The notes: generated by a model from the letters alone, not told the origin. DNA of 64,000 nucleotides from Antedon bifida (GCA_963402885.1 OY727099.1:17503001-17567000), one strand, 5' to 3'; positions 1 to 11,870 are shown, counted from the first letter of the stretch. Made by a program: numbers and translations.

Positions 1-213
1 CCGTACATACTATCGAATCTTTATACAGTTATTGCAATAATAATTTACGTACGGTATTGCCGAATCTTTATATCTCATTTACACTGTACTATCGAATCTT
101 TATATCTCATAAATTACCGTACATACTATCGAATCTTTATACAGTTATTGCAATAATAATTTACGTACGGTATTGCCGAATCTTTATATCTCATTTACAC
201 TGTACTATCGAAT
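1..213. repeat. 116-bp tandem repeat, about 1.8 copies
   Basis: The block starting at base 1 repeats from base 117; the second copy runs about 97 bases with no visible difference, then breaks into a T-run. The array is cut by the left edge of the window. Within the unit the motif ATCGAATCTTTATA recurs, so it has an inner repeat too. The near identity suggests a recent origin. Confidence 0.85.
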
Positions 214-812
214 CTTGTTTTTTTTTATTGATTAGTAATAGGGTGTGTTATACATTAAGTGTTATTCCATTGTAATACATTGTTTGTGTTTTCAATAAAG
301 CAACATGGGGAAGAAAACGCGACCTTCTACAGCACTATTCCTGGCCGGCCGCCAGTCGTGTTATTAGCAGAAATTCGCGTAATTAATTACCGTACCATAC
401 AGACACTTGCATCTTATTTTAGTATTTAAAACTCATTTTAAATTGATCAATATTTATATATCTGAAGGTGAAAAAATAATTTAGGATCTTAAATAAATTG
501 ATGTCATCATGTTATTGTAATTAAATTATGATTGCGAACACTACTACAGTAGTTACTTTACTAATTAATTAATATACAATAACAAATATATATTTTGATA
601 TACTTTATTGCAAAAATATATATATTATTCTTAATAATTGGCTTATTATATATTATATTAACACCACAATGTATTTTATTGACTTTTTTAAACATATGTA
701 TCATTTAGAACAGTTAAAGTAAGTAAATCATCGATTCGCCATTTCGTTTGAAAGAATGTATCACATTCAATCTGTAAAAAAGAGAATAAATTACATAATA
801 ATGTAGATTGTT
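214..812. other. AT-rich stretch, presumed MEAF6 intron 1
   Basis: I see no coding exon here on either strand. A GGCCGGCCGCC-containing patch near 340 resembles the GC-rich ends of the neighbouring hAT-like element. By position it should belong to the first intron of MEAF6, whose next exon must lie left of the window. Confidence 0.4.
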
Positions 813-820
813 ATTTACGT

Positions 821-2525
821 GGTCACAGTGCATTTCGGCCGCCAATCATTTCGGCCGCCGGTTATGGAACGACCAAATTCATGAAACTCCAAAAAGGACA
901 AAATATGGCATGATCATTTCGGCGGCCAAGTATGGCGCGCCAAATTGAAATAGCCAAAAATAACTTTACCAAGTCTATGGAACGCCACAACTATGGTCAT
1001 TTAAACTAGAGATCAGTTGTGCAATGTAAATACTATTTAAAGTTATATTATTTTACCGTCTGAATATTTTGGTCCAAATGAATATTGATTAAATGTTAAT
1101 TATTTTTTTGTTATTTTACAGGTCCCGAAGATGCGTGTGCTTTGTAAAAATGTGTTTCTTTATGAATATAATAAATGTAAAACATACGAATAAAAGTGTT
1201 TTGACTGGCACATAAAACAACTTCAGCATCACCTCCTTCTTATTAAAAAAATGATAGCTTTGCGATAAGGGAAGTTTCATTTATAATTTCCAAACAAAAT
1301 ACCATAGGATGCGTTTTACAAGGCTCATTAAACAATGATCTTTGAAACCGCCGCTAACGATAACCGTACATATCTGAGGGGATTTTTCTTTGTCATTGTC
1401 GGACGCATTTCGTCATAAAATATATATATTAAAAAAACAAAGGCAGGCTAAAAATCCGACGCTAAGCAGTTACTATGCGCTAAAGAAGTAGGTGTATCTT
1501 TTTTTTTAGAATGTTTTTTTGCTTTTTGCACACTCCATATTAAATTTCAATAAACATGCGATGACGCGCGATGCATTGTTTATTTGTTTGTCCAAATATC
1601 CAAGTAAGAGGGTTCGATCAAATACGCCGATATTCTTTTTTTTGTCATTTAAAGATATATTGTCCCCCTAAAAAAAATATTTTTTTTAATTTTTTTGTTG
1701 AATGTGTTATTTTAATGTCACATAATAGTTATTCACTCTCACAAAAAATTGGGTCTGAAAAAAATTTATTTACCTGAGAAAAATGTAATTTAAAGCAAAA
1801 AATGGTCAAATTGTCTGGAAGACAATGAGTTTTTGGGTAATTTAACTGTTTATTTTGTCTTTTTATAGGTGAAATAATTTTTTTCCCCGTTTTTTTTCTT
1901 ATGGAAGTGAACAACTTCATTAAAACTGCAAAATGGCCCATTCAAAGTTCGATTTTAAAAATCTTTATTTTTCATGATTTTGGGGGACAATACATCTTTA
2001 AATTAGATAATTATCGGATAAATGCGATAATTTTTAACCTTTGACGTGAATAATTGTTGCAATGTAATTGGGCATCTGGTTGTTTGGTAATGACTGATCA
2101 TGCGCACCTTTATTGGTTGAAAAATTTACCGATATTTTGTTTTGGCTGCGCTGCTGAAACGGCCGTATTGAGCTGTACGCGTGCCATGCACGCGCTGCCG
2201 CGAACTACAAAATCCGGGATTCCCCCTTTTATGTAAACGATGACGTTTTATCTATATAAAATATAAGCTATATATTTTTAAGTAAAACTGGTGTAGGGCT
2301 ACGTATCATCAGTCGGCAAATGAGATTGTTTTTAATGTATCGAAAAGTGGGCAATCCTGCCATAAATATCGCTGCTGTTTCTGACCGCCGATTCGGCTTA
2401 ATACCATTTTAACACACATGGCGTGTCATACATATTCAAGAATAATGAACAGTACATATTTTGTCCTTTTTGGCGATTCATGAATTTGGCAATTCCATAA
2501 CCGGCGGCCGAAATGATCAGACACC
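821..2525. mobile_element. hAT-like non-autonomous DNA transposon, copy A
   Basis: The 1,705-bp element is flanked by an exact 8-bp duplication, ATTTACGT, at 813-820 and 2526-2533. Its ends are inverted: the left end contains TCATTTCGGCCGCC units and GGTTATGGAA, and the right end is the reverse complement over about 60 bases with mismatches. An 8-bp duplication fits hAT (P or Merlin elements are possible). No transposase frame is visible. It shares most of its body with 5519-6882. A TTAA-type MITE is nested at 1653-1997. It sits in the presumed MEAF6 first intron. Confidence 0.85.
1653..1997. mobile_element. TTAA-type MITE nested in hAT-like copy A
   Basis: Copy B of the host element (near 6324) lacks this 345-bp block, which gives a near-empty site. 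TTAA flanks it at 1649-1652 and 1998-2001, and the ends are inverted: AGATATATTGTCCCCC on the left, AGATGTATTGTCCCCC read inward from the right. The centre holds an imperfect palindrome, TTGTCTGGAAGACAA. TTAA duplications are used by piggyBac and Kolobok elements; the superfamily is not settled. The same termini bound the 3.3-kb element at 36699-39985. Confidence 0.8.
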
Positions 2526-2654
2526 ATTTACGTCCGAGGTAAAGAAAACCTGTCGAAACAATGACAATCAAAGATTACAAAACAACGACAATCAAAGCGC
2601 ACACGGCGTTCCATACAAATTACCGTTATTGAACTAGCGGCGACCATAATCCCT

Positions 2655-2715
2655 ACCTAGCTGGGCCTAACCTAAGCCTAGGCCTAGGCCTAGCCTAGTT
2701 AGGCTAGGCTAGATC
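2655..2715. repeat. AGGCCTA/GCCTAG low-complexity cluster
   Basis: A run of overlapping CCTAGGCCTAGGCCTAG and AGGCTAGGCTAG words, about 60 bases downstream of the MEAF6 exon 1 splice donor on the minus strand. Similar clusters sit just inside other putative first introns in this window. Confidence 0.7.
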
Positions 2716-2776
2716 GATTGAGTTGAGAAGTTGAGACGTGCAAATGCGATGCCTTAAGGCTTAAAAACTTACTTAC

Positions 2777-2860
2777 GGCAATTTCAGTTCTTCTTTTAAC
2801 AAGTTCTGACAATTCCGACCTCGTATCTGCTGTCTGTGATTGTGATGATTTTGATGACAT
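2777..2860 (-). CDS. MEAF6: MEAF6, first coding exon (partial gene)
   Basis: MYST/Esa1-associated factor 6 is a small nuclear subunit of NuA4/TIP60 and MOZ/HBO1 histone acetyltransferase complexes. Read on the minus strand, ATG at 2860 opens 28 codons ending in ELSELVKRRTEIA, followed at once by a strong donor GTAAGT (2771-2776). The segment DTRSELSELVKRRTEIA matches the conserved MEAF6 start (DTRRELAELVKRKQELA in the human protein), which continues with the coiled coil ETLANLERQIY; that part should come from the next exon, beyond base 1. The serine/glutamine-rich first ten residues are not conserved, as usual. The exon ends in phase 0. The rest of the gene is outside the window. The hAT-like element at 821-2525 lies in its first intron. 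Identification rests on 17 conserved residues plus a correctly placed splice donor. Confidence 0.75.
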
Positions 2861-3110
2861 TATGTTACACTTTAACCAACAAAAATGACTAAAAAAAGAA
2901 AAACTTCACAACAACAAAATGATGGCGGTTGGTTGGAGGAGGAGAAGCTAGCTAATAATGAATATCGTCAGCCACCAGTGAGCTGTAAGCCGAAGGCTAG
3001 ATCGCAATGAACAATGTTATAGCAGTTCAAAAAGTGATTCTCCATGGAGAGGGAACCAACAAGATGGCGGCTGCAATCGACCAATCAGATATGCCCTACT
3101 ATACGCAGTA
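2861..3110 (-). promoter_or_regulatory. Putative MEAF6 promoter with YY1-like and CCAAT motifs
   Basis: Upstream of the MEAF6 start is a locally GC-richer stretch. It holds AAGATGGCGGC at 3061-3071, which matches the YY1 consensus, a second ATGGCGG core near 2922, and CCAAT at 3081-3085. YY1 motifs often sit at transcription starts of housekeeping genes. The plus-strand ATG inside the YY1 motif opens only 22 codons, so I do not call a divergent gene. Confidence 0.4.
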
Positions 3111-3430
3111 CGCACTACTACGCCTGTGTTGAGCCTATCTGCTGCGTACGTGAGAACGATACGCAACGCAACGATAACAATAATTATATTTAATTTTATA
3201 AAAACTTCACTGTGTTTTGACAAGAATATGTGTTGTAATTTATGTGGTCTTAAAAGTATTATATTAGATTATTATTTTTTATATTAAATAATGTTTTTTG
3301 AACACACACAACCAACCCGTACCCAAAAAAACTCTTACCCATCTTGGTAAACCCCAGTCAAGTCTGAAGTCATAATGCAAATTTTTAAACAATATATGAT
3401 TTATGAATAAATGATAGCAATTCTTGGTTC

Positions 3431-3940
3431 GACGATTCGGCCCTGAGACGATTCGGCCCGGGACTATTCGGCCCACTTTTGGTGAGACGATTCGGCCCAC
3501 TTTTGGTGAGACGATTCGGCCCACTTTTGAGTCGAAACGTCTCACTTTAAACCAAATTCATATTCATTTTTTTTGGTATTTATCCAGTTTTTAAAGGTGT
3601 TTAACAATCCGTATTTATTGATACTGAAAATCTTGATATAATATATATAATAAATTACTAAAAACGTTTTATATTCAATTTATTACTTCGAAAACCTTGT
3701 TTGATCATTTTCGACAATGTTTTCAAAATGTTTGCTTTATTGCAGTACTACCCCCCATAGTCTCTCTGAAAATAAAGTTTGGGGGAAAATGCTTATTTTA
3801 TGCTTATAAATGCATATCAAAGCCGATAAATTTAAGTGTGCAGAATCGTCTCAGGGCCGAATCGTCCCGGGCCGAATAGTCCCGGGCCGAATCGTTCCGT
3901 TACCGCAATCGTCTCAGGGCCGAATCGTCCCGTTACCGCA
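3431..3940. mobile_element. TU-like fold-back element 1 (GACGATTCGGCCC arrays)
   Basis: The left arm (3431-3541) holds several direct units of GACGATTCGGCCC with spacers such as ACTTTTGGTGA. The right arm (3843-3940) holds the same unit in reverse complement, ending CCCGTTACCGC. The middle is AT-rich. Fold-back arms made of short direct repeats are the hallmark of Drosophila FB and sea urchin TU elements. No protein frame is evident; open frames across the arrays are translations of the repeat. Confidence 0.75.
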
Positions 3941-3959
3941 ATTCTTCTGCAATTTCAAT

Positions 3960-4090
3960 ATTTTCTATAAAGTATTTCTATAAAACTCTAGGGCCCGTAG
4001 AATCTGTAAATTCATTTCTATAGAAATTATCTGTTTCTATAGATTAACGTAGAATTCTAAAACTTCTATATATATATTCTATAGAACATT
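3960..4090. repeat. TTCTATAGAA palindrome patch between fold-back arms
   Basis: Several copies of TTTCTATAGAA and variants lie between the two GACGATTCGGCCC element bodies. The same palindrome forms the large array at 49.3-52.35 kb. Confidence 0.6.
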
Positions 4091-4103
4091 TTTTTTTTAA
4101 ATA

Positions 4104-4550
4104 GGTAACGGGACGATTCGGCCCTGAGACGATTCGGCCCTGGGACGATTCGGCCCTGGACGATTCGGCCCTGAGACGATTCGGCCCACTCAAATTTATT
4201 TACTTTGACAAGAATTTTAATTAATGTTTAAATAATGTATGTTTTATTTTCTTTAGGCCTATTCATTTATATATAGCAAACAAAACACCAAATTCCCCGG
4301 AAAAAACTTGACTAAACTTACACAAAACGCGACGGTATCAGAAGAATTATTTACATTTAAATACATAATTGTTTAGTTGTTCAAACAACTTTGAAAACCG
4401 AAAAAAAACTGTATAACATTATAATTAACAATCATTTGTTTTGTCGACGATTCGGCCCGCAAAGTGGGACGTTTTGGCCCACTTTTGGGCCGAAACGTCC
4501 CACTAAAAGTGGGCCGAATAGTCCCGGGCCGAATCGTCCTGGAATCGTAT
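4104..4550. mobile_element. TU-like fold-back element 2
   Basis: The left arm (4104-4190) starts GGTAACGGGACGATTCGGCC and has five direct units. The right arm (4444-4550) carries inverted units plus variants built on AAGTGGGACGTTTTGGCCC. The spacer is AT-rich. Same family as 3431-3940; the two could be halves of one nested structure. Confidence 0.7.
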
Positions 4551-4559
4551 AATAAAAGG

Positions 4560-5510
4560 GGGTAAAGTAGGCCTCCCCACGGATATTTTTTCCTTGATAT
4601 ACCTTACCAATAATGAACTCATCGGCTTAAAATAATATTCTCAATAATGTTAGGCATTACATAATCATGGCATATAAAATTACGATGAATGCACGAAAGT
4701 TCGGAGTGTTACAAGCATAATATAATAATTAGTTTTTATTAAATTATTAAAATTAATAGATAATTAACAATAATTGTTTTTTTTTTCAGTAAAAAAACAT
4801 ACTCGTAGTCCTAAATTCCAATAATAGGCTGGTACCGTATTCATAGTATATGTTTCCCCTTATGGACAGATCGACTATTTGTATAATATTATTGATTACA
4901 ATAAATATTGATTAATTGATTACACATGCCATACTACCTATTTTCTTTTATTACCCATTTAGAAATAAACCGGCCATACGTAATCGATTATTATAGGCAT
5001 ACACATTGTAGGCCTATTATTATTACCACTAATATAGGCCCTAATATATTTATTCACTCTGATGAAGAAGTGTTTCTAAAGCTAGGTATTAAATTCTCTA
5101 TCTCTGTCCAATGATAAACAATAAAATGTAAATAATAATTTAAAAAAAGTTCAGTTGATTTGCAAATAAAAACATTAAAATAAAAGAAATGAAATATGGT
5201 AGATATTCCAGGTACCTAAACAACTGTAATTGAAACACAAATTTGTATTCCAAAACATAAAAATATGATTCATTTGCACTTTCTATAAAGATAACAGTAC
5301 ATTTTATATGTTAATTCGTATTAAATCTTAATTTTACAGTCATTTTATTCTTCTGTTATAGGCCTACAGCCTGTTTCAGTCCTATACAATAACCTTCCGT
5401 ATCCCTACACGACGTGCGAGGCGCCCTTGAAGTTTAGCTCCATGTTGTCTGTTGTCTCGCTTTTATTTGCATTGATCGAATAGGAAGTGTAACATCTTCA
5501 TACTACACTA
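4560..5510. other. AT-rich intergenic stretch
   Basis: I see no recognisable exon, RNA gene or bounded repeat. Scattered AGGCCTA words occur (4570, 5010, 5363). Confidence 0.4.
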
Positions 5511-5518
5511 TCTTTGTT

Positions 5519-6882
5519 GGTCACAGTGCAGTCTCCAAACTCCAAAAGTATGGCGCGCCAAATTGAAATAGCCAGAAATAACTGTACAGTATTACAGTGA
5601 AAAAAATAACTTTACCAAGTCTATGGAACGCCACAACTATAGTCATTTAAACCAGAGATCAGTTGTGCAATGTAAATACATTTTTTTTGCCGTAGATTTA
5701 AAGTTATATTATTTTACCGTCTGAATATTTTGGTCCAAATGAATATTGATTAAATGTTTATTTTTTTGTTATTTTACAGGTCCCGAAGATGCGTGTGCTT
5801 TGTAAAATGTGTTTCTTTATGAATATAATAAATGTAAAACATACGAATAAAAGTGTTTTTGACTGGCACATAAAACAACTTCAGCATCACCTCCTTCTTA
5901 TTAAAAAAATGATAGCTTTGCGATAAGGGAAGTTTCATTTATAATTTCCAAACAAAATGCCATAGGATGCGTTTTACAAGGCTCATTAAACAATGATCTT
6001 TGAAACCGCCGCTAACGATAACCGTACATATCTGAGGGGATTTTTCTTTGTCATTGTCGGACGCATTTCGTCATAAAATATATAAATATATTAAAAAAAC
6101 AAAGGCAGGCTAAACATCCGACGCTAAGCAGTTACTATGCGCTAAACAAGTAGGTGTATCTTTTTTTTATAATGTTTTTTTGCTTTTTGCACACTTCATA
6201 TTAAATGTCAATAAACATGCGATGACGCGCGATGCATTGTTTATTTGTTTGTCCAAATATATCCAAGTAAGCGGGTTCGATCAAATACGCGGATATTCTT
6301 TTTTTTTTGTCATTGAAATTAGATAATTATCGGATAAATGCGATAATTTTTAACCTTTGACGTGAAGGACAAATTGTTGCAATGTGATTGGGCATCTGGT
6401 TGTTTGGTAATGAATGATCATGCGCACCTTTATTGGTTGAAAAATTTACCGATATTAATTGTTTTGGCTGCTGAAACGGCCGTATTGAGCTGTACGCGTG
6501 CCATGCACGCGCTGCCGCTAAAACTACAAAATCCGTCATTCCCCCTTTTATGTAAACGATGACGTTTTATCTATATAAAATAAAAGCTATATATTTTAAA
6601 GTAAAACTGGTGTAGGGCTACGTATCAGTCGGCAAATGAGATTGTTTTTAATGTATCGAAAAGCGGGCAATCCTGCCATAAATATCGCTGCTGTTTCTGA
6701 CCGCCGATTCGGCTTAATACCATTTTAACACACATGGCCGGCGTTTTATACATATTCAAGAATAATTACAATTCTGGCGGCCGAAATGAACAATACATAT
6801 TTTGTCCTTTTTGGCGGTTCATGAATTTGGCAATTCCATAACCGGCGGCCGAAATGACTGGCGGCCGAAATGATCAGACACC
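5519..6882. mobile_element. hAT-like non-autonomous DNA transposon, copy B
   Basis: This 1,364-bp element is flanked by the exact 8-bp duplication TCTTTGTT at 5511-5518 and 6883-6890. It shares the terminal GGTCACAGTGCA and GATCAGACACC and most of its interior with copy A, but has lost most of the left GGCCGCC-bearing inverted repeat and lacks the MITE. The right end has two GGCGGCCGAAATGA units, confirming the unit structure of the terminus. No transposase frame is seen. Two different duplications prove two separate insertions. Confidence 0.85.
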
Positions 6883-7518
6883 TCTTTGTTTCGGTCCATC
6901 TATCCCATGGATTAAGTGCGCATTCGTAAACTAAATAGGTACCCTGGACGACTGAGATTTTTTAGACTCTGTGAAAATTGTTTTCCAGGAAATCATTATA
7001 AACACGTATAATAGACCTATTTATTAGTTAGGGAACTAGGCCTATACAGTACTATAATTTCAGATTGAGCTGGAACTGAGCATTTTGTTTTTATTTGGAC
7101 ATGGTAAGGAAGGATTGATTGAGACTGAGGGGGAGAGAGAGAGAGCAGAAAACGTGCTTTTTTGGTTGTCAAAACTACGATTTGAGTACGGGTACAACAC
7201 ATGGAATGGGCATGGCAAGCTTTCCTATTGTTGGTAGAGGTAGACGTGCTGTAAAAACCTCATTTCCATTGATTCTCAGCAGACAACCTGCTGATGCAAG
7301 GACAAGGTTAAGGTAGGCCAACTGGCGCTAATGCAGTTTCGTATCTATACGGGTTGGGTAGGCTTGGCCAGTATGCGTACCTTTTTTTATGGCCAACCCA
7401 ATTATTGCGCAATATTTTTTCAATGGCAGCGTCCGTCAATGCGACAGAGGGCGCTATATACATAATTAATTTTATATACAGCATTTGCAAGTAGGCATAG
7501 TGGTCAAATCTGGCATCT

Positions 7519-8760
7519 GGGTCATTCTTCAGTAAGTGTGTAATTTTAGGTTTATAAAAAATCGATTTTAAAACTTGCATTTTTTTAATTTTAAAAGTTT
7601 ATTCAGATAAATGAACATGTATTACATGGCAAGCGTATGTTTGGCGCAATCTTCTATTATATATTTCGTATTTTATTCGTATTTTTAAATACATGGTTCC
7701 ATGTTGCTGTCATATCCGTCACATTTATGGAATATACAAAGATAGAAAAAATAACGGGTTAGGAATTATAAAATTATTTCCATTATTAATTATTTGATAC
7801 GATACAGTATTTTTTTCTCGATTAATGAAAAAATGATTGCTTTAATTTAACATTTATTAGTATGATGTTATACGTTCAAAACCATTTACTTTTCCAAAAA
7901 ATTAAAATTTTCCGAAAATAGTATGACTGTCACTGATGTTTTACAAAAATTTGTTAAACTAATATTACTAACCATTGACATAGTAGAAGAATATTGTTTA
8001 TATTATTTCAATTATACCACATAATTAAGTTCATAACTGAAATACAGTATTTTAGGATTTAAAAGGATAAAATATCTATGTGACGGAGATGAAACCGTGA
8101 CGGATATGACTTCCAGTTGAAAAAAAACCAGAAATTATAATTATTTAATGAGCTCTATACCGTTCGGATATGACATTCAATAAAGGTATGCAGCTGTAAT
8201 TTTTCTAAAACCTCGTTTTATTAGCTTTTTTCCTCTTTTATTGAAAATGATGTTTTATTTCCATATCTTCGCCTGTTTACAACGCACAATCAATTTTTTC
8301 TCCCGCTGTTCATTAAATTGTAGACGGCACATTTAAATTATGTGACGGATATGACACAGAACTGCGGGACAAGCTTTTTCCAAACAAAAACTTTAAAGTT
8401 TGAAATTTAATGTATGTAGAGATGTATTTTGAATAGTAAAATCGCATGAAATCATGGTTTAACTAACTTTTTACAATATTTTCAATAACAAACAAACGGT
8501 TATCAAATATATACGACGATCATAAAATTGAAGATGTACGATCGGGACATGAGGTTTTAGGGGGTTGCCTGAAACATTTTTATAAAAATTAACAATATCA
8601 ATGTTATTAATATTATCTTTGGTTTGTGTAATTAATTATATTTACAATAACGTTGATTATGATATAAGTCAAGAATTTTTATTTTTTAATGATGAATTTT
8701 CAGTCTCTATCCCACTAAAGTATCGGGACATAATTTTAGACACTTACTGAAGAATGACCC
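7519..8760. mobile_element. DNA transposon with 4-bp target duplication
   Basis: The 1,242-bp element is bounded by inverted GGGTCATTCTTCAGTAAGTG ends and an exact 4-bp duplication ATCT (7515-7518, 8761-8764). Removing it leaves a continuous flank, GGCATCTAGCATTT. Inside, a motif close to GTGACGGATATGAC occurs at 8097-8110 and 8342-8355 and inverted at 7709-7722. No transposase frame is seen. The duplication length fits Sola- or Academ-type elements, but the superfamily is not determined. Confidence 0.7.
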
Positions 8761-9289
8761 ATCTAGCATTTATGCTAGGCATAATTTTAGAAAATCTGGG
8801 ATAATCTGGCATAATGTGAAAAACGCATTTCTACAGCATATTCACTATGATGTAGCTATTATCTGGCAGAATTTCGAAAAAAATCTAGTAAAATTTCTTC
8901 TCACCTTTGTGGTACATAAACAATACCCATACCTATACACCGCCCTCTAATACACTGTTTTGGTTCAATTTTGGCCTTAATTGTGTCTGGCATAATCTGT
9001 CATAATTTTGTGCTGCCACCTAGCATACTTTTTTGCTGCCACTTAGCATAATTTCATTTCGATCGCTGGCCACACTGCAAGTAGGGCAAGCCTGAACTGA
9101 GGCCTCTAAAAGCCTATCTATCTGTTCAGAGCAGGCTAACCTAAGTTAATCTGATTTAATAAATTATACTACTGTAATTTAGGGCCTAATTTGCCGATGA
9201 CAAAACTGAGTTTTGTATTTTTTATATCCAGACGTAATTAAAACATAAAATTTAATTGCCACCGAGCGAAATTGTAGGCCCTAACTAAT

Positions 9290-9420
9290 CCGTCCAAGCT
9301 ACCCCCGCCTCACTCATCGGCCATGGTCTGCCGTCTCTCGCTCGCGACTCATCTATCCAGGAAATTCCCTATCGCGAGAAGCATGATGTTGGTCTCAATA
9401 TACTAAATAGTGAGCTGATT
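9290..9420. promoter_or_regulatory. Small CpG-richer island, possible promoter
   Basis: A short GC-rich patch with several CG dinucleotides (TCTCGCTCGCGACTC, ATCGCGAGAAG) stands out from AT-rich surroundings. A short plus-strand frame (ATG at 9323, 27 codons) is present but matches nothing I know. It could be a TRMT2A promoter or 5' exon, since that gene's N-terminal exons must lie upstream of 16.9 kb, or a minus-strand promoter. I cannot decide. Confidence 0.25.
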
Positions 9421-10900
9421 AATAGTTTGAGAACAGCTTACGGCATTTCTTAAGTGAATTTTTATTCAATGTATTCTTCCTTATTGAATCCTTTGCCCAT
9501 TGCTGTGTAAATCATTAATTAAAGTTGTGATGCGAAAAGTGTGTGTAATTATTCCACAGAAAAAACAATAGACATAAGAAAACCCATCGCCCAACAGGAC
9601 CTTGTGGTGTGTGCCGAGAGATCATCGTTTAAACAAAATTGGTAGAGTCCATTAAGTATGGGGTGTTTACTATCTAGAACTTATTAAAAACGCGGTTCGA
9701 CCACTGTGTAGGCAAAATATTTATTTTGTTAAATCCCTAAATTGATAATCGCGTATTCTGTAATCACGTAACTGATGATGTAATACTCAGCGACATACTA
9801 AATGTACGTGATTTAATGTGTTGGGAAAAAGCTTGCTGTTTATAATGCACATCGTTAACAACTACCACATTACATAATTCACGGTGCTATTTGAGTTTCC
9901 TTGACGTAAATCGGCGGTGTGTAAATGAAACAATTGTTTTCACCAAATTGGTTCCTATTAGCCGTTGTTGACATAGCGATCGGCGGCTAGCGTGGCTAAG
10001 CTAAAAAGTATGTATTTTTTCAAAAATTACACTAGCAAAACATTTGCTAGTTTTGAAATTTTCAACTAGCAATTATGAAAAATCTACTACCAAAATGTTA
10101 GTTTGCTAGCGTGAATTTCTTTTTTTTTACATTACATTCAGAGATTTGTTTAAATATTAATTTTTATTTTAACATTTATATACAGTAGGCCAACGAATTT
10201 ATGAAAAGATCACAGTAGCAGTTCAATTACTTAATTATTTTATCTTATTTATGATGATTATACAGTATTTAACCTACATAAAAATTATTAAATAAATTTT
10301 GCCAGATTTAGAATTATTATTTTTTAATTTTTTGATAACATTAAAAAAAAACTTTTTAGAAAACACATTTAGAATTCCAAGATTAATTACATGGTGATTT
10401 TCTGGTTATACAAATACCACAGTATTTATCAAAGGTACTGTGTGAGAATAAAGTAAGATCAATAAAAAATATGTAAAAGGTTATAAAAGTATAAATATTT
10501 TAGGTAACAGATAAATGTAAAAATTAAATACATACTATAAAATGCTTTAAAGATGAAGAAAATAAATGCGTACAAATGTATTAGCTATACCATTAACACC
10601 ATATTTGTATAAGATAATGTAAATTACAAGAGGCAAAGAAATCAAACACCATAAGTATTCTTTAAATAAAAAGATATATTAAGTGGATTTGCCTAAGGTA
10701 TAAGTTATTGTTAATAATTAAAATGGTTTATCATTTAAAAGTCAATTGAAAAATTGTCAGAAAAAATTATAACTATGCACTATAAACATATTCATTAAGA
10801 AAATGATAAAACCTTTATAGGTTACAAATATGCTTTGTTATACTGAAATAAAAGTGGCCTTACTAAAGAGAGAAAAATACGGAGGCTAAAATGCAAAGGC
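9420..10900. other. AT-rich stretch without recognised features
   Basis: I see no exon or bounded repeat. The missing RRM exons of TRMT2A could be here but I could not find them by eye. Confidence 0.35.
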
Positions 10901-11100
10901 TATAATGTCATAAATTGTGATATTAAAAATATGAAAACATGATTTACAAAAAAGAATTACGAACAGAAAATCGTAACAAGTTCCAAGAGGGCCTTGAAAA
11001 GAGAAGGCACGTTGACCATATGTTTTGGTTTTGTGCTGAAGAGATAGAAATGTCAATAGATGTTTAGAAGATGAACGAAGCTGATGCAGAGGGACAGTGT
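10900..11100 (-). mobile_element. Degenerate LINE 3' fragment
   Basis: Read on the minus strand, a short stretch gives TKTYGQRAFSFQGPL, which resembles the conserved end of CR1/L2-type LINE proteins (kTYGxRAFsxaaPxlWNSLP). The frame then drifts. It is old and 5'-truncated. Confidence 0.4.
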
Positions 11101-11870
11101 GCGTTTAGATTACATATAAAACAACTATAGGCCTACTGTATTAGTTTGCTGATACCTAACAATGCAGCAATCAATCATTGAACTGACTTGAACAAAGGTA
11201 CTGATCTCTTAGTAATCCTGGGTTGTATACCCAATTTGTAATTGTGCATTACATTAAAATCACATGACTTTTGAATACAGGAATTTTCTCATGAATGGAA
11301 ACTTTAATTATGAATGATTGTTTGTATAGTGGTACTTTAATGCACTTGTGTGTGTGTTGTGTGTGACAACATTAATTACAATTTAAAAGATAAAAAGTAT
11401 ATCATTTATGGAACTTCCATAAAGTCACCATTGTAGCCATGGACTATGACTTAAGTCACTTTCAACATTATTACAGATGAAAGCAGGTAGAGAATGGACA
11501 ACGTTGGATACAAACTCCCAACCATGAGATTAAAAGTCTGAGCAATCACTGCTGCACCATTTCACCTTTCCCAGACACAGTGTTGTTCATGCTATAGATA
11601 CCATCATTTTGCTTTTAAATATCTGTAAAACTGTTTTTAGTACAATGATGCTAATAGATTTGGGACAAAATATCCATCCAAAAGGATTATGCTTCTTACT
11701 CGCAAATAAAAGAAGCACAAATTGCTTTTTTGTTGAAGTGGTACAGTACCTATGTATACAATTTTTTGTCAACAATTGCTGCTTGGCTAGTAGGTATTAA
11801 CAACCAAACATGCTAGAGCTTTAAAAAGTAGTATTCACACTGTTTCAATTTTCCTACATTAGATTATAGT

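Noticed and set aside
214-340. Possible LTR end with AATAAA near 294
   Set aside because: No matching second LTR, primer site or terminal dinucleotides in the window.
3279-3545. Open frame with repeated KVGRIVSP residues on the minus strand
   Set aside because: It is the translation of the GACGATTCGGCCC fold-back array, not a gene.
7119-7316. Frame with a basic SFPIVGRGRRAVKTSFPL stretch and a GTAGGC after it
   Set aside because: Possible exon, but no homologue, no clear acceptor and no partner exon were found.
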